In this document: in pieces, positions 55,265 to 63,211 of the stretch | How the letters are laid out: each line of letters starts with the position of its first letter | Position numbering within the stretch: position 1 is the stretch's first letter | From: Chryseobacterium aahli | GTDB taxonomy: Bacteria; Bacteroidota; Bacteroidia; Flavobacteriales; Weeksellaceae | NCBI RefSeq assembly: GCF_022699665.1 | Contig: NZ_JALDNB010000005.1 | Location: 1 to 64,000, forward strand | Direction: 5' to 3' | DNA: 64,000 nt | Program-made: the position numbers and the translations under genes | Notes under the pieces: generated by a model | Seen by the model: the letters and a program-made list of their open reading frames with translations, nothing else | Told to the model about the DNA's origin: nothing | The model's database searches: none

Positions 55265-56995
55265 TTATTTTGATGTGGTGAATTCTGTTGATTTTGAAAA
55301 CTGTGGAGCTTCTAAAGTCATTCCCATTCCCGCTTTCAGTTGATCATTGACCAAAACCGGAAGTCTTCCTGAGATTTTTGTTTTTCCGTTGATGGCGTTT
55401 GCAGTTGCGGTCATCGAGTCGTCATTATTTTCATAAGATACCAAAACGGTTGAAAGTTTAGACAAATCAATGTCTTTTAAAGCATAAGCACTTCCGAAAA
55501 CATTTAAAATCACATTTTGATTTTTAGCTAAATCTTCCAAAACCTTTTTAGATTCAGCTGAAATTTTATAAGGTTTGTACGCTGTCGAATTATCTTTATG
55601 GAAGCCAACAATCACTGTAGAATTTGCAGGAATTGTTTTTATTTCCGAAGCTTTTTTAATGATAACGGTTGAATTTAAATTGAGTTGATCTGCAAAAGTC
55701 TGATATGGAGCTTCCTCCAAAGGAACATAATAACAAGTGTTTTTGCAGTTCAGAGGGAGTAATTTTTTTTCGTCTTTTATTAAAGTTAAAGCATTTGCGT
55801 AAAGATTCTGAACCAATATTTTGTGAGAATCATTATTGATGTCTTGGTTAACGTTTTCAGGATTTTTTGGAGTGTATTGATTTAAGCCTAAAAAATATTT
55901 AGTCAGTAGAATTTTCTTTACACTTTCTTCCACTCTTGCCTGAGGAATTTCACCATTATCAATAGCTTTCTGAATGAGCTTTTTACCTTCAGCAACTCCT
56001 TGTGAGAAAAGCATGATGTCGTTTCCGGCTTTGAAAGCTAATGCATCTAATTCGCCTGGTTTATATTTGTTGGCAACTGCTCCCATATTTAAAGCATCTG
56101 TAATAATCAAACCTTTATATCCGAATTTCTCTTTTAATAAACCTGTAATAATATTTTTTGAAACTGAAGCCGGAATCCCTTTTCCTGATTCTAAGCTTGG
56201 AACGTAAAGATGTGCAACCATCACACCGCCAATTCCTTTATCCATCAAAGCTTTAAAAGGTGCTAATTCTATTGAGCTTAATCTTTCTAAATTGTGTGAA
56301 ACCACCGGAAGATCAAGGTGTGAATCGGTATTCGTATCACCATGCCCCGGAAAATGCTTGATTGCTGCTAAAATATTATTGTCCTGCAAACCATTAGAGT
56401 AGGAGAGGGCGGATTGAGTAACATTAGAAACTTCTGAACCGAAGCTTCTGTTTCCGATAATCGGATTGTTGGGGTTGGTATTGACATCTACAACCGGAGC
56501 GAAATCCCAATTGATACCCATTCTTTTGCAGTCTTCAGCAATCTTGGCTGCCATCTGATAAATCAGATTTTTGTCCTGAATAGCTCCCAAAGTCATCGCC
56601 CAAGGAAATTTATGTGCCTTCGCAATTCTTTGGTATAGTCCCCATTCAGCATCCATCCCAATCATTAATGGGATTTTAGATTTTTGCTGAAATTCATTCA
56701 CTAAGTTAATTTCTCTTGCTGCATCATCCTGCATCAGAATTAATCCTCCAATTTTATCATTGGTGACAATGTTTCTAACCTGATTGATGTGGTTTTCGTC
56801 TTTATTGGTGTAAAGAGCAACAATAAACAACTGTCCTAGCTTTTCGTCCTGAGAAAGCGAATTGTAGGTTTTGTCGACCCATTTCTGGGCTTTTTTTTGA
56901 TCTTGCTGAGAAATGTTTTTCGGCTGATACTGAGCTGAAACTTGTGAATTGATAGACAGTAAAATGAAGAGTAATTGAAAAGCTACTTTGTTCAT
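55265..56995 (-). CDS. GH3 family beta-N-acetylhexosaminidase (NagZ-like)
   Basis: An exported 576-aa glycoside hydrolase: signal peptide (MNKVAFQLLFILLSINSQVSA), GH3 barrel with MIGMDAEWGLYQRI, the NagZ-type His/Asp dyad loop KHFPGHGDTNTDSH (about 211-224) and the nucleophile Asp in IITDALNMGAV (about 297-307), then a second alpha/beta domain (ending near VLVNDQLKAGMGM). The dyad makes beta-N-acetylglucosaminidase activity, e.g. in peptidoglycan recycling or chitobiose use, the best guess. A start 9 codons upstream is rejected because a consensus -7 box lies at 57012-57019, covering it. Confidence 0.9.
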   Translation of the reverse strand: MNKVAFQLLFILLSINSQVSAQYQPKNISQQDQKKAQKWVDKTYNSLSQDEKLGQLFIVALYTNKDENHINQVRNIVTNDKIGGLILMQDDAAREINLVNEFQQKSKIPLMIGMDAEWGLYQRIAKAHKFPWAMTLGAIQDKNLIYQMAAKIAEDCKRMGINWDFAPVVDVNTNPNNPIIGNRSFGSEVSNVTQSALSYSNGLQDNNILAAIKHFPGHGDTNTDSHLDLPVVSHNLERLSSIELAPFKALMDKGIGGVMVAHLYVPSLESGKGIPASVSKNIITGLLKEKFGYKGLIITDALNMGAVANKYKPGELDALAFKAGNDIMLFSQGVAEGKKLIQKAIDNGEIPQARVEESVKKILLTKYFLGLNQYTPKNPENVNQDINNDSHKILVQNLYANALTLIKDEKKLLPLNCKNTCYYVPLEEAPYQTFADQLNLNSTVIIKKASEIKTIPANSTVIVGFHKDNSTAYKPYKISAESKKVLEDLAKNQNVILNVFGSAYALKDIDLSKLSTVLVSYENNDDSMTATANAINGKTKISGRLPVLVNDQLKAGMGMTLEAPQFSKSTEFTTSK

Positions 56996-57011
56996 AATTT
57001 TTGAATAAGAA

Positions 57012-57019
57012 CAAAAATA
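57012..57019 (-). promoter_or_regulatory. -7 promoter box (TATTTTTG) of the GH3 gene
   Basis: An exact TAnnTTTG match on the reverse strand, 16 bp before the chosen start. Confidence 0.55.
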
Positions 57020-57110
57020 CAACTAAAAAAAACAGCAGAAACAAAGTTTTTGAATTTTTTGGTATATGTTTTGATTGGGAGTAGTTACTAATAATATTAA
57101 ATTTTATACA

Positions 57111-57662
57111 ATGAGAAAATTTCTTCCAATTTTAACACTTGCTTTCGCTAGTTTACTAATATATAGTTGTGATAATAATGATGATGTAGTTGTTGATAAT
57201 ACACAACAATATGAGTACCCTGCAGTGAAAGATTTTACGGGAAATTTAAACTCCTCAAATAATTATACTTTATCCGTACCAATTGGCATTCCTGTAACTG
57301 ATGTTGTTTTGGTATATAGAAATGTTGGTTCTGGTACAGGTGCTAACGCAGTTTGGCAATTAATTCCTAAAACATATTATCTAGATGACAATATAGCATT
57401 TCCTGCAGATAGAGAATTAGATTATAATTTCGATTTTACAACTGTAGATGTTGAGATTACTTCAAAAGCAAATTTTAATCAAGCTACTCAAATGACTGCA
57501 GCAGAAACTAATGCCTATTTAAATAATCAGATGTTCAGAGTTGTTATAATTCCAACAGTTGCAGGAAAGAATGCAAATACAGTTGATTACAATGACTATA
57601 ACGCTGTTATTAAATATTATAACTTAAACGATACTAATGTACCGGTTTCAAAAGTAAATTAA
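57111..57662 (+). CDS. Lipoprotein, unknown function
   Basis: Not recognised. About 183 aa with a lipoprotein signal ending in LLIYSC (Cys about 19), followed by an acidic linker (DNNDDVVVDN) and a beta-rich domain (YTLSVPIGIPVTDVVLVYRNVG, YNFDFTTVDVEIT, FRVVIIPTVAG). Codon usage is AT-richer than the neighbours. The ATG at 57111 gives a good signal peptide; a TTG 12 codons upstream is less likely. It stands alone and ends at a strong terminator. Confidence 0.75.
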   Translation: MRKFLPILTLAFASLLIYSCDNNDDVVVDNTQQYEYPAVKDFTGNLNSSNNYTLSVPIGIPVTDVVLVYRNVGSGTGANAVWQLIPKTYYLDDNIAFPADRELDYNFDFTTVDVEITSKANFNQATQMTAAETNAYLNNQMFRVVIIPTVAGKNANTVDYNDYNAVIKYYNLNDTNVPVSKVN

Positions 57663-57696
57663 TAGGAAATATATCTTTTCAGTTTTTTATAATTAA

Positions 57697-57724
57697 AAAG
57701 CTCTGGAAGTAATTCCAGAGCTTT
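57697..57724. terminator. Bidirectional terminator between the lipoprotein gene and ribA
   Basis: A 12-bp perfect stem (57697-57708 with 57713-57724), GTAA loop, A-run and T-rich flank between convergent genes. Confidence 0.9.
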
Positions 57725-57753
57725 GCTTTTTTTTATCTAAATGTGAAATTGAT

Positions 57754-58347
57754 TTAATCTTGTTCATCCAAAAGATGTCCGAAGTAGTCTTTCTTTGTCT
57801 GAAGATATCCACGGCTCGAATCGTTCGCTGGAATCTGTAAAGGAATTCTTGAATTGAGATTGATATTACTTTGTTCTACAAACTTCACTTTTTCAGGATT
57901 GTTTGTTAAAAGATTAATGTTTTTTACGTTGAGAATATTTAAAATATCAATAGCTACTGAGAAGTTTCTGTCATCAGCCGGTAATCCTAATTTTAAATTG
58001 GCTTCAACGGTATCGAAACCTTTTTCCTGAAGCGAATAAGCTTTCAGTTTATTGATGATGCCTATATTTCTTCCTTCCTGACGCAGATAAACAATAATTC
58101 CTCCGTTTTCGTGGGTGTACTTCATTGCTGCATCCAATTGCTGTCCGCATTCGCATTTTTGTGAGTGAAAAACTTCACCTGTGATACATTCAGAATGGAA
58201 ACGTACATTGATAGGTTTTGAAAAATCTGTATGCTCGGCTATGATTGCCATATGAGGCATCCAATCACTTGATTCTTCCGAAAAAGCTATCATTCGGAAA
58301 TTCCCATGATCTGTAGGGACGTTAGCTTCCGCCTGAATTTTAATCAT
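57754..58347 (-). CDS. ribA: GTP cyclohydrolase II
   Basis: It opens GTP for riboflavin synthesis. The 197 aa are a stand-alone RibA, not fused to RibB. Zinc cysteines Cys54, Cys65 and Cys67 are in HSECITGEVFHSQKCECGQ (51-69); the active-site YLRQEGRNIGIINKL (about 86-100) and LLTNNPEKV (about 142-150) are intact. It is the last gene of the reverse-strand run, 11 bp after the lipoprotein gene upstream. Confidence 0.96.
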   Translation of the reverse strand: MIKIQAEANVPTDHGNFRMIAFSEESSDWMPHMAIIAEHTDFSKPINVRFHSECITGEVFHSQKCECGQQLDAAMKYTHENGGIIVYLRQEGRNIGIINKLKAYSLQEKGFDTVEANLKLGLPADDRNFSVAIDILNILNVKNINLLTNNPEKVKFVEQSNINLNSRIPLQIPANDSSRGYLQTKKDYFGHLLDEQD

Positions 58348-58358
58348 TTAATTGTAAG

Positions 58359-58820
58359 TTATTTTTTACTGTTTATTGAGTCTTCAATAAAAGTAACATT
58401 GGTTTTTAATCTTACCAAATATCTGTTGAGAACTGCATCGTCATCTTTTGTAAGATAAGATCTGAGCTTCTGAATTTTTTTATAAGATTTTTCTAAACTT
58501 TTAAGGGTTTTGTTTTTTCCGGAAGTATTACCTGCGTCTATGGCGTATAAATAATTCTGTAAAGAATATTTCAACGTATTTATTTCCTCGTTCAATGCTG
58601 TATTCTTAAATTTTGGAAAAGTAGCAATCAGATTAGAAATTTCTGCAGCATTTACATTTTCGTTAATGTTGATAGAAAAACTACTGCTTGCTCCGGCCTC
58701 TGCTTCCGCTTTTTTTGCTTCACTGTAAAAACTGGTCGACAACGGAGAAACATTGGGCTTTTCTGTGGCGCAGGAAATAATAATTATTAATAGTAATCCG
58801 AAAAAATATAGTCGTTTCAT
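58359..58820 (-). CDS. Small lipoprotein, unknown function
   Basis: Not recognised. 153 aa with lipobox LLLIIIISC (Cys17), an Ala/Glu-rich linker (EAKKAEAEAGASSS), then a mostly helical domain (NEEINTLKYSLQNYLYAIDAG, KKIQKLRSYLTKDD). Its start overlaps the DUF4254 stop by four bases, so the pair is translated together; it is probably an outer-membrane partner of this envelope operon. Confidence 0.78.
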   Translation of the reverse strand: MKRLYFFGLLLIIIISCATEKPNVSPLSTSFYSEAKKAEAEAGASSSFSININENVNAAEISNLIATFPKFKNTALNEEINTLKYSLQNYLYAIDAGNTSGKNKTLKSLEKSYKKIQKLRSYLTKDDDAVLNRYLVRLKTNVTFIEDSINSKK

Positions 58821-59428
58821 TTTTGCTCCTTTTGATAAAGGATTGGGTTAAGACTTTCATCATTGTACATTTTCATTTGTTTGTACACTTTCATCTTAAC
58901 ATCACCGTTCTCAATATCAGTAAGCAATTGACTTATTGAAGTAGTTAAATCTTGTTTCTGGTCTAGAAGTACATCGAGTTTTGCCTTGCAATTTGCGCGA
59001 TGTTCTTCAGAAGCCGATTCTCTATGAGCTTCCAACGACATATGATAAACTTTCAGCGAAAGAATAGATAGTCTGTCAACTGCCCATGCGGGAGTTTCAG
59101 TATTTATCTTTGCATCAGTTTTTGGAGTAATATTTTTGTATTTATCAAGAAACCAACTGTCTATGTACTCAACCAAATCTGTTCTCTTCTGATTAGAAGC
59201 GTCGATTGTTCTCTTAAGTTGAAGTGCATGCACGGGATCTATGTTTTCATCTCTGATAATATCTTCCAAATGCCATTGAACGGTATCAATCCAATTTTTA
59301 GCATACAAAATTCGTTCCAAACTATCAGTAGGATACGTATTATTAATAGGAGTTTCTATATTATCTAAAACATGGTAGTCTTCAATTGATGTATTGAAGA
59401 TTTCCCAAGCGGTGTCAGTAAAATTCAT
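58817..59428 (-). CDS. DUF4254 domain-containing protein
   Basis: A 203-aa soluble helical protein matching the DUF4254 pattern: LYAKNWIDTVQWHLEDIIRDENIDP (about 41-65), ALQLKRTIDASNQKRTDLVEYID, TPAWAVDRLSILSLKVYHMSLEA (about 111-133). The function is unknown. It is 14 bp after tatA and overlaps the lipoprotein gene, so it is part of the tatA-envC operon, as in many flavobacteria. Confidence 0.85.
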   Translation of the reverse strand: MNFTDTAWEIFNTSIEDYHVLDNIETPINNTYPTDSLERILYAKNWIDTVQWHLEDIIRDENIDPVHALQLKRTIDASNQKRTDLVEYIDSWFLDKYKNITPKTDAKINTETPAWAVDRLSILSLKVYHMSLEAHRESASEEHRANCKAKLDVLLDQKQDLTTSISQLLTDIENGDVKMKVYKQMKMYNDESLNPILYQKEQK

Positions 59429-59442
59429 TTTAACTGAAAATA

Positions 59443-59658
59443 TTAGTTGCTGGTATTGTTTGTTGTGTTCGAAGTAGGATTTTCAGTTTTAGTTACTGGT
59501 TTTTCGTCTTCTTTCACAGAGTCTTTAAATTCTTTAATACCTGAACCCAAACCTCTCATCATTTCCGGAATTTTTTTTCCTCCGAAAAGAATTAAAAGGA
59601 TAATTGCTACAATCAGTAGGTGTTGCCAAGATAATGACAGTATTGTAAGTGTGTACAT
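59443..59658 (-). CDS. tatA: Sec-independent protein translocase TatA/E
   Basis: A 71-aa TatA: one N-terminal membrane helix (about 7-24, HLLIVAIILLILFGG), the FGGKKIPEM hinge with the conserved Phe-Gly, an amphipathic helix (MMRGLGSGIKEFKDSVKED) and a Thr/Asn-rich tail. TatC is not in the window, so it must be encoded elsewhere. The position between the EnvC-like gene and DUF4254 couples Tat export to a cell-wall operon. Confidence 0.95.
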   Translation of the reverse strand: MYTLTILSLSWQHLLIVAIILLILFGGKKIPEMMRGLGSGIKEFKDSVKEDEKPVTKTENPTSNTTNNTSN

Positions 59659-59685
59659 GTCTAAAATTTTTACAAAGTTAATATT

Positions 59686-61239
59686 TTAATTTGAAACCCA
59701 ACCTAACGGATCTACTGGTGTATCTCCTCTCCAAATCTGGAAATCTAAGGTAAATGATCCGTCAAAATCCTGAGCGACAGTGCCTAAAGTAGTTCCTGCA
59801 GAAACTTGCTGACCTTTCGAAACTGTATTGCTGCTAAGGTTTGAATAAATAGAGAAATAATCTCCGTGTTTTATCAAAACTGTTTTTGTTCCATCCGCTG
59901 CCGGCATTACCTGAGAAACCGTTCCCGGGAAGATTGCTTTTGCGCTGGTTCCTTTTGCTACAGAAATTTTAATTCCGTTATTTTCTTCCACAATATTTTT
60001 AAATACCGGGTGAGGCTGTCTGCCAAAACGGTGGGTAATTGTACCGTAGGCAGGCATTGATAGTCTCCCTTTATTTGCTGCAAAGCTATTTCCTGCTGAT
60101 GTAGAAACACCATAATTGGTCATCGCTTTGGTCTCTGCAGCTTTTTTATCGTCATCTGTTTTTTTCTCTAATGCAGCTTCGGCAGCTTTTGCAGCGGCTA
60201 ATTTATTAGCAGCTTCTCTTGATTTTAGAGCGGCATCATCTGAAGCTTTTTTAGCAGCAATTTTTCTTGCTTCATCTTTTGCACTTGCCTCGCTTCTTGC
60301 TGCTTCTTCATTTCTTTTTCTTTCGTCTTCGGCTCTTTTTGCTGCAAATTCTGCTGCCCTTTTAGCTTCAACTTCGGCTAATTTTCTTTCTCTCTCCAAG
60401 GCTTCGGCTCTTGCTTTGTTCTCAGCGTCAATTCTGGCTTTTTCTCTGTCAGAAGCTATTTTTGCTAAACGAATTTTTTCTGCTTCAGCTTTTTTTCTAG
60501 ATTCTTCTTCAGCTTTTGCTCTACGAATTTCTTCAGCAATAATTGATCGTATTTGTCCTTCAAGAGCTTTAGACTGAGTTTGCTTTTGTTTTAATTCGCC
60601 AGCAAGTTTGCTTTCATTTTTCTTAAACTCATTTACCAGCTGCTCTTTCTGCTTTCTCTCAACACTGATGGTTGTTAAATCTTTTTGCTGATTAACCAAA
60701 AGATTTTCTTTTTCAACTGCAGATCGTCTCTTTTTCTCAACTGATTTTTTCAGCTCAACTGCTGCATTAGTGATTTCTGCAGCTTTTTTGTCTTGATAAT
60801 CAGAATATTGTTTCAAATATTGTACTCTCCTCATCGCTTCACCAAAACCTTTAGATGAAAGGATGAAAGTTACTTTATTCTGAACGCCTTTATTCTTGTA
60901 AGCATTAACCAGAACCTGAGCGTAGTTTTTTCTTAAAACTGCCAATTCGCGATTCTGTCTATTGATCTCAAGTTGGCGAAGATAAATTTCATCTTCTATA
61001 AATCTTTTCTCTTTCTGAGTATTGTTAAAAACCTTTTCTCTTAAGGCTAATTTCTGATTAACACTTGTGAGATAAGATATGGAGAGTTTAGACTCATTTC
61101 TTGTTTTTGCTAAATCAGTATTTATTTTTGCAATTTGTTTTTTAAGCTCGGCATTTTGTTGCTGTAATTGCTCTTTCTTTTGCCCAAAGTGCAACGAGAA
61201 CAGCAGAATTCCTATTAAAAAGCTAAATTTTTTAATCAT
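59686..61239 (-). CDS. EnvC-like murein hydrolase activator (coiled coil plus degenerate LytM/M23)
   Basis: A 517-aa exported protein: signal peptide (1-19), a long coiled coil (about 20-380, very rich in Lys, Glu, Ala and Arg) and a C-terminal LytM/M23 domain (about 395-517, YGTITHRFGRQPHPVFKNI). The metallopeptidase ligands are missing: the first His/Asp positions read NGIKISVAKG, YAHL is YSNL, and the HxH site is LDFQIW. As in E. coli EnvC, this points to an activator of amidases at the division site and not an enzyme. It overlaps the DUF4292 gene by 4 bp (ATGA). Confidence 0.9.
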   Translation of the reverse strand: MIKKFSFLIGILLFSLHFGQKKEQLQQQNAELKKQIAKINTDLAKTRNESKLSISYLTSVNQKLALREKVFNNTQKEKRFIEDEIYLRQLEINRQNRELAVLRKNYAQVLVNAYKNKGVQNKVTFILSSKGFGEAMRRVQYLKQYSDYQDKKAAEITNAAVELKKSVEKKRRSAVEKENLLVNQQKDLTTISVERKQKEQLVNEFKKNESKLAGELKQKQTQSKALEGQIRSIIAEEIRRAKAEEESRKKAEAEKIRLAKIASDREKARIDAENKARAEALERERKLAEVEAKRAAEFAAKRAEDERKRNEEAARSEASAKDEARKIAAKKASDDAALKSREAANKLAAAKAAEAALEKKTDDDKKAAETKAMTNYGVSTSAGNSFAANKGRLSMPAYGTITHRFGRQPHPVFKNIVEENNGIKISVAKGTSAKAIFPGTVSQVMPAADGTKTVLIKHGDYFSIYSNLSSNTVSKGQQVSAGTTLGTVAQDFDGSFTLDFQIWRGDTPVDPLGWVSN

Positions 61240-62081
61240 TTAATCTCAATTTTCTTATAATTGGCTGGAACTGAATAAGGTGTTTCCATTTTAGTGAAGC
61301 CAAATTTCGTGTTTTCCAATAAAATCTGACTCGTTTTCGAACCTTTTATAATTATTTTAACACTTTGCGGCAATTTGAGATTATTGTCAAAAGTCTCCCA
61401 TTGATCATATACGATTTCAACTGCGTCATCGGATTTCACATCTTGCAATTTAACGTAAATTAAATTATAATCATTAGAATATCTCATATTGATCTTATAC
61501 TCACGCTCAACGTCATTAGTAACAATCTTTTGATTTACAATTGATGCCAATTGATATCCGTCTTCATTTTTTGTAATGCTTGAATTTCTGTTACTTACCA
61601 AAAGAAAAGTACGTCCCAAAAGGATTTTCTCTAAAGTTTTATAATCGATAAAGTTGATATTCAATAAATTATTTAAATAATCAAAATCAGAATCAATATA
61701 ATTTTTATTGTATTTGTCAACAGCTTTTATACCTTCTGGTGTTATGATTGCTCTCGCAGCATTGAAGAATAAGAAGTTGATATTTGACCATATTTTTTTA
61801 TCACTTTCAATATAAATTGTTGCATCAAGAGGGCTTACTCTGATATTATCTGCTGTGATTTTACTGTTGATTTTAATCTGATCAAATTTCGGATGGATAT
61901 AAATGTTTTCGTAAAAAGTCAATCGGTCTGAAATGTTTTTTCCTTCATCAATTTTGTCTTTATCGTCTGAATTTTCTATTTTGATGCTGTCATTTTCAGA
62001 AGCGTTCTGCATAGCGTTTTTCTTGGTTTTACATGAAAGTATAACCATTGTTGCCAGCAATAACGTGATCCATTTTTTCAT
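61236..62081 (-). CDS. DUF4292 domain-containing lipoprotein
   Basis: About 281 aa with a lipobox MVILSCKTKK (Cys about 17) and a beta-rich domain typical of DUF4292 (INSKITADNIRVSPLDATIYIE, LLGRTFLLVSNRNSSITKNEDGYQLASI, YSDNYNLIYVKLQDV). The LolA/LolB-like fold of such proteins suggests lipoprotein or lipid handling at the outer membrane. The frame extends 24 codons further upstream but the signal peptide starts at 62081. It overlaps the EnvC-like gene by 4 bp. Confidence 0.88.
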   Translation of the reverse strand: MKKWITLLLATMVILSCKTKKNAMQNASENDSIKIENSDDKDKIDEGKNISDRLTFYENIYIHPKFDQIKINSKITADNIRVSPLDATIYIESDKKIWSNINFLFFNAARAIITPEGIKAVDKYNKNYIDSDFDYLNNLLNINFIDYKTLEKILLGRTFLLVSNRNSSITKNEDGYQLASIVNQKIVTNDVEREYKINMRYSNDYNLIYVKLQDVKSDDAVEIVYDQWETFDNNLKLPQSVKIIIKGSKTSQILLENTKFGFTKMETPYSVPANYKKIEIK

Positions 62082-62116
62082 AAATTCTTTATATAAATAC
62101 TTTACAATATTAACGC

Positions 62117-62146
62117 CAAACCACACAAAACATTTTGTGTGGTTTG
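62117..62146. terminator. Hairpin between the nucleotidyltransferase and DUF4292 genes
   Basis: A 14-bp perfect stem (62117-62130 with 62133-62146; AAACCACACAAAA/TTTTGTGTGGTTT). There is no clear T-run, so it may be a partial terminator or processing site between the two reverse-strand genes. Confidence 0.6.
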
Positions 62147-62169
62147 AAGTCAATTTATTTTTTATAAAA

Positions 62170-63189
62170 TTAATCTTTATTTAGGAAATCCAGAACAGAA
62201 TAATCACCTAAAGAAATTTCTCTTGAAACCCCAAAATACTGCGCAGAATTTCCAATCATTGAATTTGAAAGGTTTCCGTGGTTGATTTTTGTGTTTTCCT
62301 GAATCAGAGAATTTTCAATATTTGAATTGATAATTACCGTATTGTTTCCAACAGAAACTCCGGGACCAATTTTTGAATTTAAAATTTTCACATTTTCACC
62401 GATAAAGCAAGGCTGAATAATCAGAGAATTCTCAATTGTAGCTGTAGCGGTGAAGTGAGACATTTCTTCCCTTTCGTAAGCTAAAATCTTACTGTTTGTT
62501 TCCACGGTAGCGTTTTTGTTTCCACAATCCATCCAGTCATCTACTTTTCCAAGAGTGAATTTTGCGCCTTTCTGACGAAGATTTTCTAATGCCGTTGTCA
62601 GCTGATATTCACCGCTCACTTTGATATCGTTATCCATGATGTGATTAATCTCGTCCATCAATTTTTCTCCAGAATTGAAATAGTAAATTCCAATAATGGC
62701 AAGGTCTGAAACGAAAGTCTTAGGTTTTTCAATAAAATCGGTAATGAAACCGTAGTCATCCAATTTTACAACTCCAAAAGCTGAAGGATCTTCTACTTTT
62801 TTAACCCAAATTACACCGTCAGAGTTAGTATCTAGAGTAAAATCTGCTCTGAAAAGGGTGTCAGCAAAAGCTACAACCACATTTCCTGTCATTGATTGCT
62901 CTGCGCATTTGATTGCGTGAGCCGTTCCCAAAGCTTCTTCCTGATGATAAATACTTCCTTTCGCGCCTAATCTTTCGGCAATTTGAAGAAGAGATTTCTC
63001 AACTTCATCACCAAAATCACCGATAATGAAAGCAACTTCTTCTATCATCTCTCCTGCAACTTTAGCAATATCTTCTACCAATCTTTGTACGATAGGTTTT
63101 CCTGCGATAGGAATTAATGGTTTTGGAACCGTTAATGTATGTGGACGTAATCTGGAACCACGCCCAGCCATAGGAACAATTATTTTCAT
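62170..63189 (-). CDS. Sugar-1-phosphate nucleotidyltransferase
   Basis: A 339-aa nucleotidyltransferase of the RmlA/GlmU-N type: MAGRGSRLRPHTLTVPKPL (7-25) binds the nucleotide, followed by GTAHAIKCAEQ, VVVAFADTLF (about 105-114), GVVKLDDYGFITDFIEKP, and DDWMDCGNKNATVETN (about 215-230). The C-terminal hexapeptide-repeat beta-helix (about 255-325, IENSLIQENTKINHG) is of the acyltransferase type. Product NDP-sugar unknown. It sits 22 bp behind the flippase gene, in line with surface polysaccharide synthesis. Confidence 0.9.
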   Translation of the reverse strand: MKIIVPMAGRGSRLRPHTLTVPKPLIPIAGKPIVQRLVEDIAKVAGEMIEEVAFIIGDFGDEVEKSLLQIAERLGAKGSIYHQEEALGTAHAIKCAEQSMTGNVVVAFADTLFRADFTLDTNSDGVIWVKKVEDPSAFGVVKLDDYGFITDFIEKPKTFVSDLAIIGIYYFNSGEKLMDEINHIMDNDIKVSGEYQLTTALENLRQKGAKFTLGKVDDWMDCGNKNATVETNSKILAYEREEMSHFTATATIENSLIIQPCFIGENVKILNSKIGPGVSVGNNTVIINSNIENSLIQENTKINHGNLSNSMIGNSAQYFGVSREISLGDYSVLDFLNKD

Positions 63190-63211
63190 TTGATATTGTA
63201 TAGTTTAAATT

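Noticed and set aside
60116..60577. 153-codon forward frame antisense to the EnvC-like gene
   Set aside because: An Ala/Ser/Phe-rich by-product of the Lys/Glu/Ala coiled coil on the other strand.
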